From Algoriphagus formosus (GTDB lineage: Bacteria; Bacteroidota; Bacteroidia; Cytophagales; Cyclobacteriaceae), in assembly GCF_002807035.1 (NCBI RefSeq), contig NZ_NIUC01000003.1:62001-126000 (forward strand): a stretch of 64,000 bases of DNA. The letters run 5' to 3'. Each line of letters starts with the position of its first letter. Position 1 is the stretch's first letter. The notes below the pieces were generated by a model, which did no database searches, was not told the origin of the DNA, and worked only from the letters and a program-made list of their open reading frames with translations. Of the stretch, positions 26,765-34,891 are shown in pieces. A program made the position numbers and the translations under genes.

Positions 26765-26800
26765 TAAAAAAAAACCTGACCATTGAGGGTCAGGTTTTTA
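26765..26800. terminator. bidirectional intrinsic terminator
   Basis: ACCTGACC/GGTCAGGT (26774-26781 with 26788-26795, loop ATTGAG) carries A runs on the left and T runs on the right, so it works in both directions. On the minus strand it lies 59 bp beyond the stop of the candidate 29-residue peptide, which supports a real transcript there. Confidence 0.75.
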
Positions 26801-26858
26801 GGGGTGATCAGACTATCGTATAGTCCAGCTTTTCTATGTACAACTTTTACTTTTTACT

Positions 26859-26948
26859 CTATTGCTTATTGCTATTCATCAATCTTTGTACCACTTCAGC
26901 AATAATAATTAAGATTGCAATGACTACAAAAAGGTATATCGGGTTCAA
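26859..26948 (-). CDS. candidate 29-residue single-helix membrane peptide
   Basis: On the minus strand a TTG codon opens a 29-codon frame whose product is almost one transmembrane helix (IYLFVVIAILIIIAEVV) followed by a short charged tail ending NSNKQ. A promoter with -33/-7 spacing of 21 bp lies about 56 bp upstream and an intrinsic terminator 59 bp downstream, so the frame sits inside a well-defined small transcript. No ATG exists in frame; the sequence GCGGAAAA precedes the TTG. I do not recognise the peptide. It could instead be chance in an untranslated small RNA. Confidence 0.4.
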   Translation of the reverse strand: MNPIYLFVVIAILIIIAEVVQRLMNSNKQ

Positions 26949-26992
26949 TTTTCCGCTCTTGTTAATGATCGCGCAATGATAAGATAATATTT

Positions 26993-27047
26993 ACTTAACA
27001 TGGCAAAATGTATGTTAAGTTTTTCCCGATTGCCAAAAACTTAACAT
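26993..27047. promoter_or_regulatory. three alternating ACTTAACAT sites between divergent promoters
   Basis: Exact 9-bp copies lie at 26993-27001 (ACTTAACAT), 27012-27020 (ATGTTAAGT, inverted) and 27039-27047 (ACTTAACAT). The first two form an inverted repeat with a 10-bp centre. They overlap or flank the minus-strand promoter and end 11 bp before the -33 box of the transglutaminase gene, which suggests binding sites for one dimeric regulator. Confidence 0.6.
27004..27037 (-). promoter_or_regulatory. promoter of the small minus-strand transcript
   Basis: On the minus strand TTTG (27037-27034) is followed after 21 bp by TACATTTTG (27012-27004), one base off the TAnnTTTG consensus. The inverted ATGTTAAGT copy lies between the two boxes, as expected for repressor control. 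Confidence 0.5.
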
Positions 27048-27057
27048 TGGATACTGC

Positions 27058-27091
27058 TTTTGACGAGCTTCATTGAATTTTTCTACCTTTG
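27058..27091 (+). promoter_or_regulatory. promoter of the transglutaminase-like lipoprotein gene
   Basis: TTTTG (27058-27062) and TACCTTTG (27084-27091) are separated by 21 bp and match the Bacteroidota -33/-7 consensus exactly. The ATG at 27115 is 23 bp beyond the -7 box, which also rules out the earlier in-frame ATG at 27073 as the start. Confidence 0.75.
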
Positions 27092-27114
27092 AAAATAAAG
27101 ATATTCACCATTCT

Positions 27115-28473
27115 ATGTTCAAGTTTAATTCATTGCCTATCGTATTGCTTCTGGGCTTAATTGTAATTTTCACAAGCTGTCAATCGAGCGAGGAGCAAGA
27201 AAAAGAATCAGTTCAAAAAATTGAGAAAGTCTCTATTGCAGAGATTGAAGCTGGGATTAAGGCATTTATCGATCAGAAAACAACTGAAAACGGAGGGGTT
27301 TTTCCGGTAAAGGATGAGAATCATGATTTGAAAATGAAATTAGTCAGAGTACATACAGAATATCTTTCAAATCTTGGCCCTGAAAGACACTTTGCTTGTG
27401 TAGACTTGGTGGATGAAAGTGGAGACGTATATGATGTGGACTTTTTCATGGAAGGAAAGCCCGGTGCTATGACCGTCACCGAAACTACCGTGCACAAGCT
27501 CAATGGGAAGCCATTCTACTCATGGAAGCAAAATAAAGAAGATAAAACTTGGTATCGAGTAGCTCTAGAGGAGTCTACCAACCGATTATTGGGTGTAGTA
27601 GAGGGAAGTGATGAATTCCAGTTTTTTTATCATGTGCGTGTTCCTGAGCTTCAATCGGAAGCACGAATGTGGGTTCCAGTTCCTATCTCAGATCATTATC
27701 AGCAAGTGGAAGTATTGGAAATGCAACTTGCGGGTGAGACGGTGGAAATAGAAGATCAGGAATATGGTAATAAGTTTGTCTATTTTGAATTAGGGCCTAC
27801 AGACAGTGGCAAGGAAATCAAGCTTTCTTACGCTGTCAAGCGGAAGGAAAAAGGACCTTATGAGGCACCAAGCCCGAATCCAGATTTATACCTTGCTTCC
27901 AATCGTCTTATGCCTAAAGGTGGTCGATTTGAAGAGATTGCTAAAGAGGTACTAGGGCCGAAAATCAATGATTCCAAGCTTATCCAAGCACGAGCATTGT
28001 ATGATTATATCATTGACAATATGCGGTACATGAAATTTGGTGACTATGGAAACGGCGATTCGAACTACGCTTGCGATTCCAAAACTGGTAATTGTTCAGA
28101 ATTTCATTCCTTCTTTATTTCCTTGGCTAGATCTGTAGATATTCCTGCTCGCTTTGCAATCGGAGCTTCTATCCCTTCGGATAGGAATGAGGGAGGAATT
28201 GATGGTTACCATTGTTGGGCGGAATTTTATGCAGATGGAAAGTGGTGGCCTGTGGATATTTCAGAGGCTAATAAGTATACCGCCTTGGCAACTTATTACT
28301 TTGGAAGGCATCCGGCCAACCGAATTGAACTCAGTAGGGGACGTGATTTGCAAGTAAATCCCGGCCCACAAGAAGGCCCAATTAATTTTATAGCTTTTCC
28401 CTATCTGGAGATCGATGGTAAGGAAGTCAAAGCGCCATCAAAGTTCACCTTCCAGAGAAGTGAAAATTCTTAA
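27115..28473 (+). CDS. transglutaminase-like lipoprotein
   Basis: Starting at 27115 the product (452 residues) has a lipoprotein signal peptide with lipobox FTS-C (Cys20). A beta-rich N-terminal part is followed by a transglutaminase-core domain: Cys in GNCSEFHSFFISLARSVDIP (about residue 326), His in GYHCWAEFY and Asp in WWPVDISEANKY, the Cys-His-Asp triad of papain-like transglutaminase/protease folds. Bacterial members act as proteases, peptide N-glycanase-like enzymes or cross-linkers in the envelope; the substrate is unknown. It is a single-gene unit with its own promoter and terminator and diverges from the candidate small membrane peptide. Confidence 0.82.
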   Translation: MFKFNSLPIVLLLGLIVIFTSCQSSEEQEKESVQKIEKVSIAEIEAGIKAFIDQKTTENGGVFPVKDENHDLKMKLVRVHTEYLSNLGPERHFACVDLVDESGDVYDVDFFMEGKPGAMTVTETTVHKLNGKPFYSWKQNKEDKTWYRVALEESTNRLLGVVEGSDEFQFFYHVRVPELQSEARMWVPVPISDHYQQVEVLEMQLAGETVEIEDQEYGNKFVYFELGPTDSGKEIKLSYAVKRKEKGPYEAPSPNPDLYLASNRLMPKGGRFEEIAKEVLGPKINDSKLIQARALYDYIIDNMRYMKFGDYGNGDSNYACDSKTGNCSEFHSFFISLARSVDIPARFAIGASIPSDRNEGGIDGYHCWAEFYADGKWWPVDISEANKYTALATYYFGRHPANRIELSRGRDLQVNPGPQEGPINFIAFPYLEIDGKEVKAPSKFTFQRSENS

Positions 28474-28475
28474 AA

Positions 28476-28508
28476 CAAAAAAACGGGTCTTCTAAGACCC
28501 GTTTTTTA
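28476..28508. terminator. bidirectional terminator between convergent genes
   Basis: ACGGGTCTT/AAGACCCGT (28483-28502) is flanked by an A run and a T run, so it serves both the transglutaminase-like gene and the convergent small lipoprotein gene. Confidence 0.85.
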
Positions 28509-28509
28509 T

Positions 28510-28740
28510 TTAATCATTGTCAGGATGCTCATTGGATGGATGTTCTCCACCTTCAGATGGGTGTTCAGAGCTATCACTAGGATGCTCGCCTCCGTCAGAG
28601 GGATGCTCACTGCTTTCAGCAGGTTGTTCAGTAGCAGCTTCTTGACTTTCTTCTTTTTTGCCACCGCAGGACGTCAATGTTGTGGCTACTAGAAAGCTAA
28701 AGGCTAAGCCGAGTGTCAGGAGTGATTTGATTCTTTTCAT
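28510..28740 (-). CDS. small repeat-containing lipoprotein
   Basis: The 76-residue product has a lipoprotein signal peptide (TTLTS-C, Cys25) and a mature part of about 50 residues. That part starts with Glu/Lys-rich sequence and then repeats EHPSDGG, EHPSDSS, EHPSEGG, EHPSNEHP, four to five copies of a His-Pro-Ser unit with alternating GG and SS. I know no function. The regular spacing of His with Glu/Asp could bind metal ions, or the tail may be a disordered spacer. Its stop is two bases from a strong terminator. Confidence 0.7.
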   Translation of the reverse strand: MKRIKSLLTLGLAFSFLVATTLTSCGGKKEESQEAATEQPAESSEHPSDGGEHPSDSSEHPSEGGEHPSNEHPDND

Positions 28741-28826
28741 GATAATGTTGATGGTTTTTTGTGAAATTATCAGGAAGCTTTGAATAATGCAATGAAATGC
28801 CCTTAACTCTTATTTGCAGAATTCAA

Positions 28827-29402
28827 TTATCGAAGGATTTTTTTGACTACCTCTCGTTTTACATAGACAATCAAAAACCAAACAAGGTAAGCTGATGCCA
28901 TTCCAATCAATGCTCCTACCAGCAGGTCTAATGGATAATGCACTCCAAGGTAGATTCTAGTGTAGCTGACCAAAGTTGCATATAAGAAAAGCCAACCGAA
29001 ATAAGGGACTTTCTTTCTCATTTTTAAGTTGAGAAAAGTGGCCATGCCAAAAGTATTGGCAGCATGCGAGGATGCGAATCCATATAGCCCGCCACATCTT
29101 TCATAATTGTGAATCAAGCCTTCCCAGCGTGCATCGTGACAGGGTCGGAGTCGCTCGAAAAAGGGCTTCATAAAGCTTGAGGTAACCTGATCCGCAAATA
29201 ATATGGTCAGAGCAACCCCGCCAAAGACCCACCAACTGTTTTTGGGGTCATAGCGATAAATCTTATAGATCAAGAATAAGAATAAAGGGAGCCAGGTGAC
29301 GGTTTTTGTAAGCTGAAATACAATGGGGTCAAGCCAATCAGTATGAAAGGAATTTAGCCATAAAAACAGCTGCTCGTCCCAAATTGACAATTGCTCAATC
29401 AT
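28827..29402 (-). CDS. PAP2-family phosphatase, integral membrane
   Basis: The ATG at 29402 overlaps the hemF stop (ATGA), giving 191 residues. The PAP2 catalytic motifs are present in order: KPFFERLRP, ASSHAANTFG with the His acid/base, and YTRIYLGVHYPLDLLVG with the nucleophile His and its Asp. Five or six membrane helices surround them. Such enzymes dephosphorylate undecaprenyl pyrophosphate, phosphatidate or lipid A 1-phosphate; the motifs do not tell which. Coupling to hemF appears to be a matter of shared transcription, not shared pathway. Confidence 0.85.
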   Translation of the reverse strand: MIEQLSIWDEQLFLWLNSFHTDWLDPIVFQLTKTVTWLPLFLFLIYKIYRYDPKNSWWVFGGVALTILFADQVTSSFMKPFFERLRPCHDARWEGLIHNYERCGGLYGFASSHAANTFGMATFLNLKMRKKVPYFGWLFLYATLVSYTRIYLGVHYPLDLLVGALIGMASAYLVWFLIVYVKREVVKKILR

Positions 29403-30310
29403 GTAGGAAAGTTTAGCCAATCAATATCTTTCTTCAAGTGCTTCAGCGTAAACTCCTCCTGACTTCCTACAGTAGGTTCATGCATGTAGGTCCACTCGGC
29501 TTGTGGAGGCATACTCATCAAAATACTCTCTGTTCGGCCATTTGTATCTAGTCCAAACTTAGTACCTGCATCCCACACAAGATTAAATTCCACATAGCGA
29601 CCACGGCGGAGGCTCTGCCATTTTTTCTCATTTTCCCCAAAACTGATGCGGGAGTTTTTCTTCATAAAATGACCATAGACCTCAGGAAAGAGCCGCCCTA
29701 AAGCCAAGCTGAATTGAAGGATTTGCTCAAACTCATCATCTGATTTACCCGAAAGGCGATCATAGAAAATTCCTCCAATCCCCCGAGTTTCGTTGCGGTG
29801 CTTCAAATAGAAATAATCATCTGCCCATGTTTTGAATTTTGGGTAGTAAGTCTGGTCAAATGCGTCGCAGGTCTTTTTCACTTCCTGATGAAAGTATTGG
29901 GCATCTTCAGGCACAATGTAGTGGGGAGTCAAATCAATTCCTCCACCAAACCAATGAACACCATTATCCATTTCGAAATACCTGATATTCATATGGATGA
30001 TCGGAACCATAGGACTAAATGGATGCAAAACGATGGAAACTCCAGTGGCAAAAAAGTCAGCTTTTTCAAGCCCCAGTTTCGCCAAAATCTTTTCAGGTGT
30101 CGGTCCATGAACTGCAGAAAAAGCCACTCCACCTTTCTCGATTATTTGACCATTTTGGAAAATCCTGGTTCTCCCGCCACCTCCTTGCTCACGGTCCCAC
30201 TTATCTTCCAGAAAATGGCCCTGACCGTCATATTCTTCGAGTTTGGCACAAATATGATCCTGCATTTGCTGGTAAATCAGCGCTATTTCTTCTTTTGTTT
30301 TTCTAGCCAT
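29399..30310 (-). CDS. hemF: oxygen-dependent coproporphyrinogen III oxidase
   Basis: The ATG at 30310 gives a 303-residue protein, the normal HemF length; the open frame upstream of it does not resemble the family. Conserved stretches are visible: WDREQGGGGRTRI, GVSIVLHPFSPMVPIIHMNIRYFE, WFGGGIDLTPHY, KHRNETRGIGGIFYD and RGRYVEFNLVWDAGTKFGL. It converts coproporphyrinogen III to protoporphyrinogen IX with O2 in haem synthesis, so the organism lives at least partly aerobically. It is eight bases from the end of the Omp85 gene upstream. Confidence 0.95.
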   Translation of the reverse strand: MARKTKEEIALIYQQMQDHICAKLEEYDGQGHFLEDKWDREQGGGGRTRIFQNGQIIEKGGVAFSAVHGPTPEKILAKLGLEKADFFATGVSIVLHPFSPMVPIIHMNIRYFEMDNGVHWFGGGIDLTPHYIVPEDAQYFHQEVKKTCDAFDQTYYPKFKTWADDYFYLKHRNETRGIGGIFYDRLSGKSDDEFEQILQFSLALGRLFPEVYGHFMKKNSRISFGENEKKWQSLRRGRYVEFNLVWDAGTKFGLDTNGRTESILMSMPPQAEWTYMHEPTVGSQEEFTLKHLKKDIDWLNFPT

Positions 30311-30318
30311 AACTAATT

Positions 30319-32760
30319 TTAGAAAGGGTAACCGATCCCAAAATTGAATACGGTCTGCCCTCTGACCCCAAAAGGTCGTCTGAATGAAATATTGTCTAAA
30401 ACCCAACGCTCTCCTTCAGGCTGAGCTGGGTCAATTGCTTTCGTAGCAAGGTCCAATCGGATAATCAGGAAATCAAAATCCATTCGGAGTCCAATACCTG
30501 AACCTACTGCCAGTTCTTTGTAAAATCGATCAAAACGGAAGTCTGCTCCCGGTCTGGTTTGATCCACTCCGATGACCCAAGAATTTCCGATGTCCAAAAA
30601 TAAAGCCATGTCGAAATAGCTGAATAAATTTCTCCGGTATTCCAGCATGGATTCGATGATCATTTCTGCTGGCTCTTCAAAAGGGTAATCATACTCACCT
30701 TCGGGACCTCTTCGAGGGTTTGAGCTACCGGGGCCAAGTCGTCTTGCTTGCCAAGCCCGGATACTAGTACCACCTCCCGCAAAAAAATATTTTTCGTAAG
30801 GAAGAATCCCATTACTGACACCATAAGGTTGGGCTATTCCAAAGTTTAGCCGGTAGGCCAATGTTTGTTTTTCGTCCAAAGGATAGTATCTCCTGAAGTC
30901 TGCCTGTAACTTCAACCACTGGAAATTTGCGATTTCGGTTTCCTCACTGTTTGTTGGTATATCCCGAAAATTTAATAGCGTACCGCCGCTTTCTACAAAA
31001 AGTCTTAGCATGGAGGAGGGACGGTTCCTGAAGTTTCCATAGCTGTTGAAATTAATAATAGACTGGCCTGAAATACTGCTGATGTAGGAAGGTAAAAATG
31101 ACCAAATCAGATTGTTTCCTTGATTGGCAAGATCTTGTAGGATTTCTCCAAACTCTGGAGTAATGGCAGGAGTCTGAATGTAGTTTAGATCGGCGACATT
31201 CACAGTGAACTGCTGCCGATTATTCAGGGTAGCCCATGTGTAGGCGAGTTTTCCGTTGAAACTGGTTCGTGTATACTCAGGCCGGTTGGTATAATTATAA
31301 CCAATCTGCACTCGGGTGTTAGGGTTATATCGTCCGAATTTTCTTAAGCTCGATGGGTAAAAAGGGACTAAAAACCGAGGAAAAATCACTGAAGAAGAGA
31401 TACCCAGTTCCCGACTTTGATAAACGCCTTGATTTGTTGCTGATGCCACTCCCTCCAAACCTGCTCTGAAATTAAATTCAAGTATTTCACCTCCTCTAAA
31501 AAAGTTTCTGTTTCGAAGGGAAGTACTGAAAAATGGCCCCGGTAGCTGCTCTGTAATGCTTAGACCTACCTGATTGGTTAATTGATATTTTTCTGCTGGC
31601 TGAGTGAATATGTTAGCAGTCAGTGAGTTGCCTAAGGTGTCGAAAGTGATATTGACAAAGCGAAATAAGTCAAGATTGCTGAGCTGTTTTTGACTCTCTA
31701 TGACCATATTTCTTTGGTAGGTACTCCCTTTTTCGAACAGGACTCTTGAATCAAGAATCTTTTCAGAATACCTGTCTCTATAAAAGGAAAAATCAATTCC
31801 ATTGTACTCTACATTCACCTGCTGGTCAGCAAATTCGTTGGACGGTGGGTTGACGCGAAAGTTGATTTCATCCAAGGAATAGACTCTATGTTTTTCAGCA
31901 AAGGTTGGTTTTTGGATTTCCTGACTGATTTTAACGGTCTTTGCGACAGTATCCATATAGACCAGGTATTCTAGATAGGTCTTGGTAAACATGTAGAAAC
32001 CATTGTTTTTCAGGAGCTCTTCTACTCGGTTTCTCTCTGCAGTAATATCATCCTGAGCATAAGCTTTGCCTGTTTTTAGAAGGCTTCTTTGCTTTGATTG
32101 ATTGAGTAGTTTGATGATTTCTTCGTTGTCTGTCCGGGTGTAGACAGAGTCGATCAGGTAGAGTGGCCCTTCCTCAATTTCGTAAGTGACATAGGCTTTT
32201 TTCTTTTTGGTCTTTACCTCAAAATCTACCTTTGATTCAAAGAAACCATTGTTGTTAAGGTAACCTGAAAGATTTTGGGTCGTGTTTTTGATAGCGGTGG
32301 AATCCAAGCGTGTCACTGGATTGCCTGTTCGCATGAGTCCATTCCCATATTCTTCCTTGTACTTCAAACTTTCAATTCGGCCAGAGACTTTTTCGATACG
32401 TTTTTCTTCTTTTCTGCTTAAAGAATCAAACTCCTCTTTTTCTTCTAAAGACTGGAGTTCGGCCTCAAAGTTTTTTCTTTTTTCTGCCACTTTGCTACTG
32501 TCGAAAAACGAACGGCCAATTCGATAAATGGATACGCCCGGAGAAACATTCAGAAGAGGAATTCGAAAGTTCGTTTCAGGCTGAAGAAGAGCAGACAGTC
32601 GTTCTTCATCGGCTTTTTCGATGCCTTTTAGTTCATTTTCAAAAAGCGCATATTCATTCTCCTGAAGATTTTTGGTGAGTGAGCATCCAAATGATAGTCC
32701 AAGCAGCAAAAGAAAAAGTATATATTTGGAGCTCTTCAAAATGGTGTAATCAGACGACAT
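30319..32760 (-). CDS. TamL-like Omp85 lipoprotein (BamA/TamA family barrel)
   Basis: About 813 residues: a lipoprotein signal peptide (LLLGLSFG-C), a periplasmic part with POTRA-like segments (for example YLIDSVYTRTDNEEIIKLL), and a 16-strand-type Omp85 barrel ending in NFGIGYPF with a C-terminal Phe. A lipidated Omp85 protein of this type is TamL, the Bacteroidota counterpart of TamA, which works in outer membrane protein assembly. The ATG at 32760 gives an unusual N-terminus; a TTG seven codons later would give the textbook signal peptide start M-KSSKYILFLLL. The ATG overlaps the start codon of the divergent TrmH-like gene by two bases. Confidence 0.85.
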   Translation of the reverse strand: MSSDYTILKSSKYILFLLLLGLSFGCSLTKNLQENEYALFENELKGIEKADEERLSALLQPETNFRIPLLNVSPGVSIYRIGRSFFDSSKVAEKRKNFEAELQSLEEKEEFDSLSRKEEKRIEKVSGRIESLKYKEEYGNGLMRTGNPVTRLDSTAIKNTTQNLSGYLNNNGFFESKVDFEVKTKKKKAYVTYEIEEGPLYLIDSVYTRTDNEEIIKLLNQSKQRSLLKTGKAYAQDDITAERNRVEELLKNNGFYMFTKTYLEYLVYMDTVAKTVKISQEIQKPTFAEKHRVYSLDEINFRVNPPSNEFADQQVNVEYNGIDFSFYRDRYSEKILDSRVLFEKGSTYQRNMVIESQKQLSNLDLFRFVNITFDTLGNSLTANIFTQPAEKYQLTNQVGLSITEQLPGPFFSTSLRNRNFFRGGEILEFNFRAGLEGVASATNQGVYQSRELGISSSVIFPRFLVPFYPSSLRKFGRYNPNTRVQIGYNYTNRPEYTRTSFNGKLAYTWATLNNRQQFTVNVADLNYIQTPAITPEFGEILQDLANQGNNLIWSFLPSYISSISGQSIINFNSYGNFRNRPSSMLRLFVESGGTLLNFRDIPTNSEETEIANFQWLKLQADFRRYYPLDEKQTLAYRLNFGIAQPYGVSNGILPYEKYFFAGGGTSIRAWQARRLGPGSSNPRRGPEGEYDYPFEEPAEMIIESMLEYRRNLFSYFDMALFLDIGNSWVIGVDQTRPGADFRFDRFYKELAVGSGIGLRMDFDFLIIRLDLATKAIDPAQPEGERWVLDNISFRRPFGVRGQTVFNFGIGYPF

Positions 32761-33511
32761 GCTAAGCAAAAATACAATTAAGTTTTTTAAATCCTTACAT
32801 CAAAAGAAATACCGAATTGCCCATCAGCAGTTCTTTGTGGAGGGTAGAAAAAGCGTTTTGGAGCTATTGGAATCCTCCTTTGTGACCGATTGTGTTTATG
32901 CAACTCAAGAATTCTTGGATACCTATGGAGACCGGCTCTACCAAGCTAAGGTATCCTTTGAGCTTGCTACTCCGGCACAACTCGAAAGTATGGGCCAGTA
33001 TCAGAGTAATGACTCTGCAATCGCTTTGGTCCGAATGAAAGAAAATCAATTGCCGGAAATTCAATCCTCAGATTGGGTTCTCGCTGTAGACGATGTGCGG
33101 GATCCGGGCAATTTGGGTACGATCATTCGCATCGCTGATTGGTATGGAATCAAAAATTTGCTCTTTTCTAAGCAAACGGCCGATTTCTATAATCCTAAAG
33201 TGATACAATCAACGATGGGTTCCTTCACACGGGTTAATTTTTACTATTGTGATTTAGCAGAAGTTTTGACAGCGTTGAATTTACCCGTCTATGGAGCATT
33301 TATGGATGGAGAGAATGTTCATTCTATCCAATCTGTCGAACAGGGAGTTTTATTGATGGGGAATGAGTCAAATGGAGTTTCTCAAGAGCTGGAACCCTTA
33401 ATCAGCAAAAAGCTAGCTATTCCTGCTTTCGGTCAAGCTGAGTCACTCAATGTAGCGGTTGCCACAGCTATTCTTTGTGACAATCTCAAAAGAATTACCT
33501 CCGGGAAATGA
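32759..33511 (+). CDS. TrmH/SpoU-family RNA 2'-O-methyltransferase
   Basis: The 250-residue protein has a short N-terminal substrate-binding domain beginning LSKNTIKFFKSLHQKKYR and a C-terminal SPOUT domain. SpoU motif 1 is DDVRDPGNLGTIIRIADW, motif 2 GVLLMGNESNGVSQEL and motif 3 AIPAFGQAESLNVAVATAI; together they build the trefoil knot that binds S-adenosylmethionine. It should methylate a ribose in rRNA or tRNA; the exact nucleotide is unknown. Its stop overlaps the start of the BASS transporter gene (ATGA). Confidence 0.88.
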   Translation: MLSKNTIKFFKSLHQKKYRIAHQQFFVEGRKSVLELLESSFVTDCVYATQEFLDTYGDRLYQAKVSFELATPAQLESMGQYQSNDSAIALVRMKENQLPEIQSSDWVLAVDDVRDPGNLGTIIRIADWYGIKNLLFSKQTADFYNPKVIQSTMGSFTRVNFYYCDLAEVLTALNLPVYGAFMDGENVHSIQSVEQGVLLMGNESNGVSQELEPLISKKLAIPAFGQAESLNVAVATAILCDNLKRITSGK

Positions 33512-34500
33512 AAAAAGTCAAAAACCTGCTCCAGAAAGTCGGATTCAATACCTTTTTATTGGGCTTGATCTTAGCCATTTTTTTGGCTTGGCTTTTTCCA
33601 AAATTAGGAAGTTCAGAAAGCCCTATTCATTGGAAGCCTTGGATCAATGGCGGGATAGCATTGGTTTTTTTCTTATACGGAGTCAAGCTAAATCCAAGGC
33701 AGCTAAAGGAGGGCTTGTCAAATTGGAAATTGCATCTGACGATTCAGCTTTTCACCTTCATTGTTTTTCCCTTTTTAGTTCTATTGATATTCAGATGGTT
33801 GCCCTGGGTCGATCAAGATTTTGAGTTGGGCATTAGTTATTTAGCTGCTTTGCCTTCCACGGTCAGTGCCTCTGTGGTGATGGTAAATATTGCGGGTGGA
33901 AATGTTCCTGCCGCCATTTTCAATGCAAGTATTTCAGGTTTACTAGGAGTGGTTATTACACCTGCCTGGATGGGTATTTTGGCTGAAAACCTCGGACAGG
34001 GTGAGGTGGATTTCTGGCCTACCTTTGTGGACTTGACCATTAAGGTCATCTTGCCGGTTTTTGCGGGTGTTTTATTGCACGGAAAGTTATTTCCATTGAT
34101 CAGATCGCATCTTAAAAGACTGAAGTATCTTGATCAGGCGATTATAATGATGATTGTGTTTACCGCTTTTTCAGATAGCTTTTATCAGAAAATATTTCAA
34201 CCTTATTCCTGGCTAAGTCTTTTGAAAATAGCTTTTTTGATGCTCATACTTTTTCTGATGGTGCTATTGTCGATTGAGTTGGTTTCACGTTTTCTCGGTT
34301 TTTCAATCAAGGATAGGATAACGGCGCTTTTTTGTGGATCCAAAAAATCCTTGGTACATGGAGTGGTTATTGGAAAAGTCATGTTTCCAGATCCGGCTGT
34401 TTTGGGATTGGTTTTACTGCCGGTGATGCTTTACCATTTCCAGCAGCTCTTGATTGGGTCATCTTTGGCGGAGTGGTTTGGGAGGAAAAACTTCCAATAA
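33508..34500 (+). CDS. bile acid:sodium symporter (BASS) family transporter
   Basis: The 330-residue protein has ten predicted membrane helices in the BASS/SBF arrangement, with LAALPSTVSASVVMVNIAGGN and CGSKKSLVHGVVIGKVMF corresponding to the two crossed, substrate- and Na+-binding regions of the ASBT fold. It resembles the YfeH/P7 subgroup, whose substrates are organic acids and are mostly unknown. It is coupled by a four-base overlap to the methyltransferase gene, and its 3' end overlaps the terminator of the convergent acyl-CoA-binding protein gene. Confidence 0.85.
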   Translation: MKKVKNLLQKVGFNTFLLGLILAIFLAWLFPKLGSSESPIHWKPWINGGIALVFFLYGVKLNPRQLKEGLSNWKLHLTIQLFTFIVFPFLVLLIFRWLPWVDQDFELGISYLAALPSTVSASVVMVNIAGGNVPAAIFNASISGLLGVVITPAWMGILAENLGQGEVDFWPTFVDLTIKVILPVFAGVLLHGKLFPLIRSHLKRLKYLDQAIIMMIVFTAFSDSFYQKIFQPYSWLSLLKIAFLMLILFLMVLLSIELVSRFLGFSIKDRITALFCGSKKSLVHGVVIGKVMFPDPAVLGLVLLPVMLYHFQQLLIGSSLAEWFGRKNFQ

Positions 34501-34521
34501 AAAAGCCCGTTTTACCGGGCT
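34497..34521 (-). terminator. terminator of the acyl-CoA-binding protein gene
   Basis: AGCCCG/CGGGCT (34504-34509 with 34516-34521) is followed on the minus strand by a T run (34503-34497). It overlaps the last codon of the convergent transporter gene; the plus strand has no T run here. Confidence 0.75.
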
Positions 34522-34527
34522 CAAAAT

Positions 34528-34788
34528 TTAAATATGTTTTTCGGATAGTTTTTCGACTAGCTCCAGATACTGACTTTCAGCTTCAGTTTTGGAAAGTCCT
34601 TTCAGGTTCAACCATGCATTGTACTTGGCAGCTGCTTTAAAGTCAAATCCTCCTGGACGTTCGGTTTCATTATCACCTTCTGTAGCCTGTTTGTAAAGGG
34701 CATATAATTTCAAAAGTTCTTCATTTGAAGGTCTAGAGGTGAATTTCTTGGTAATCGCTACTGCCTCTTCAAGTGTAGTTGGTTTCAT
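34528..34788 (-). CDS. acyl-CoA-binding protein
   Basis: The 86-residue protein matches the four-helix ACBP family along its whole length: LLKLYALYKQATEGD, the binding-site segment RPGGFDFKAAAKYNAW (with the Lys and Tyr that contact the CoA phosphate and adenine) and a C-terminal YLELVEKL helix. It buffers and carries long-chain acyl-CoA in the cytosol. ACBP is common in eukaryotes and patchy in bacteria but frequent in Bacteroidota. It lies on the same strand as citrate synthase, downstream of that gene's terminator, with its own -7 box. Confidence 0.92.
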   Translation of the reverse strand: MKPTTLEEAVAITKKFTSRPSNEELLKLYALYKQATEGDNETERPGGFDFKAAAKYNAWLNLKGLSKTEAESQYLELVEKLSEKHI

Positions 34789-34829
34789 TTATGTACTTGG
34801 ATAAAATGATTTAGAATTCTAATTATGCT

Positions 34830-34837
34830 CAAAGATA
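34830..34837 (-). promoter_or_regulatory. -7 promoter box of the acyl-CoA-binding protein gene
   Basis: TATCTTTG on the minus strand matches TAnnTTTG exactly, 42 bp before the ATG and just after the citrate synthase terminator. No convincing -33 box is seen. Confidence 0.5.
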
Positions 34838-34841
34838 GGGC

Positions 34842-34873
34842 ATAAAAAAGGCCAACTTTTGGAGTTGGCCTTT
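34842..34873 (-). terminator. terminator of citrate synthase
   Basis: AAAGGCCAAC/GTTGGCCTTT (34847-34856 with 34864-34873, loop of 7) is followed on the minus strand by a T run. It begins 19 bp after the gltA stop. Confidence 0.85.
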
Positions 34874-34891
34874 GATATTGGTCAATAAAGC

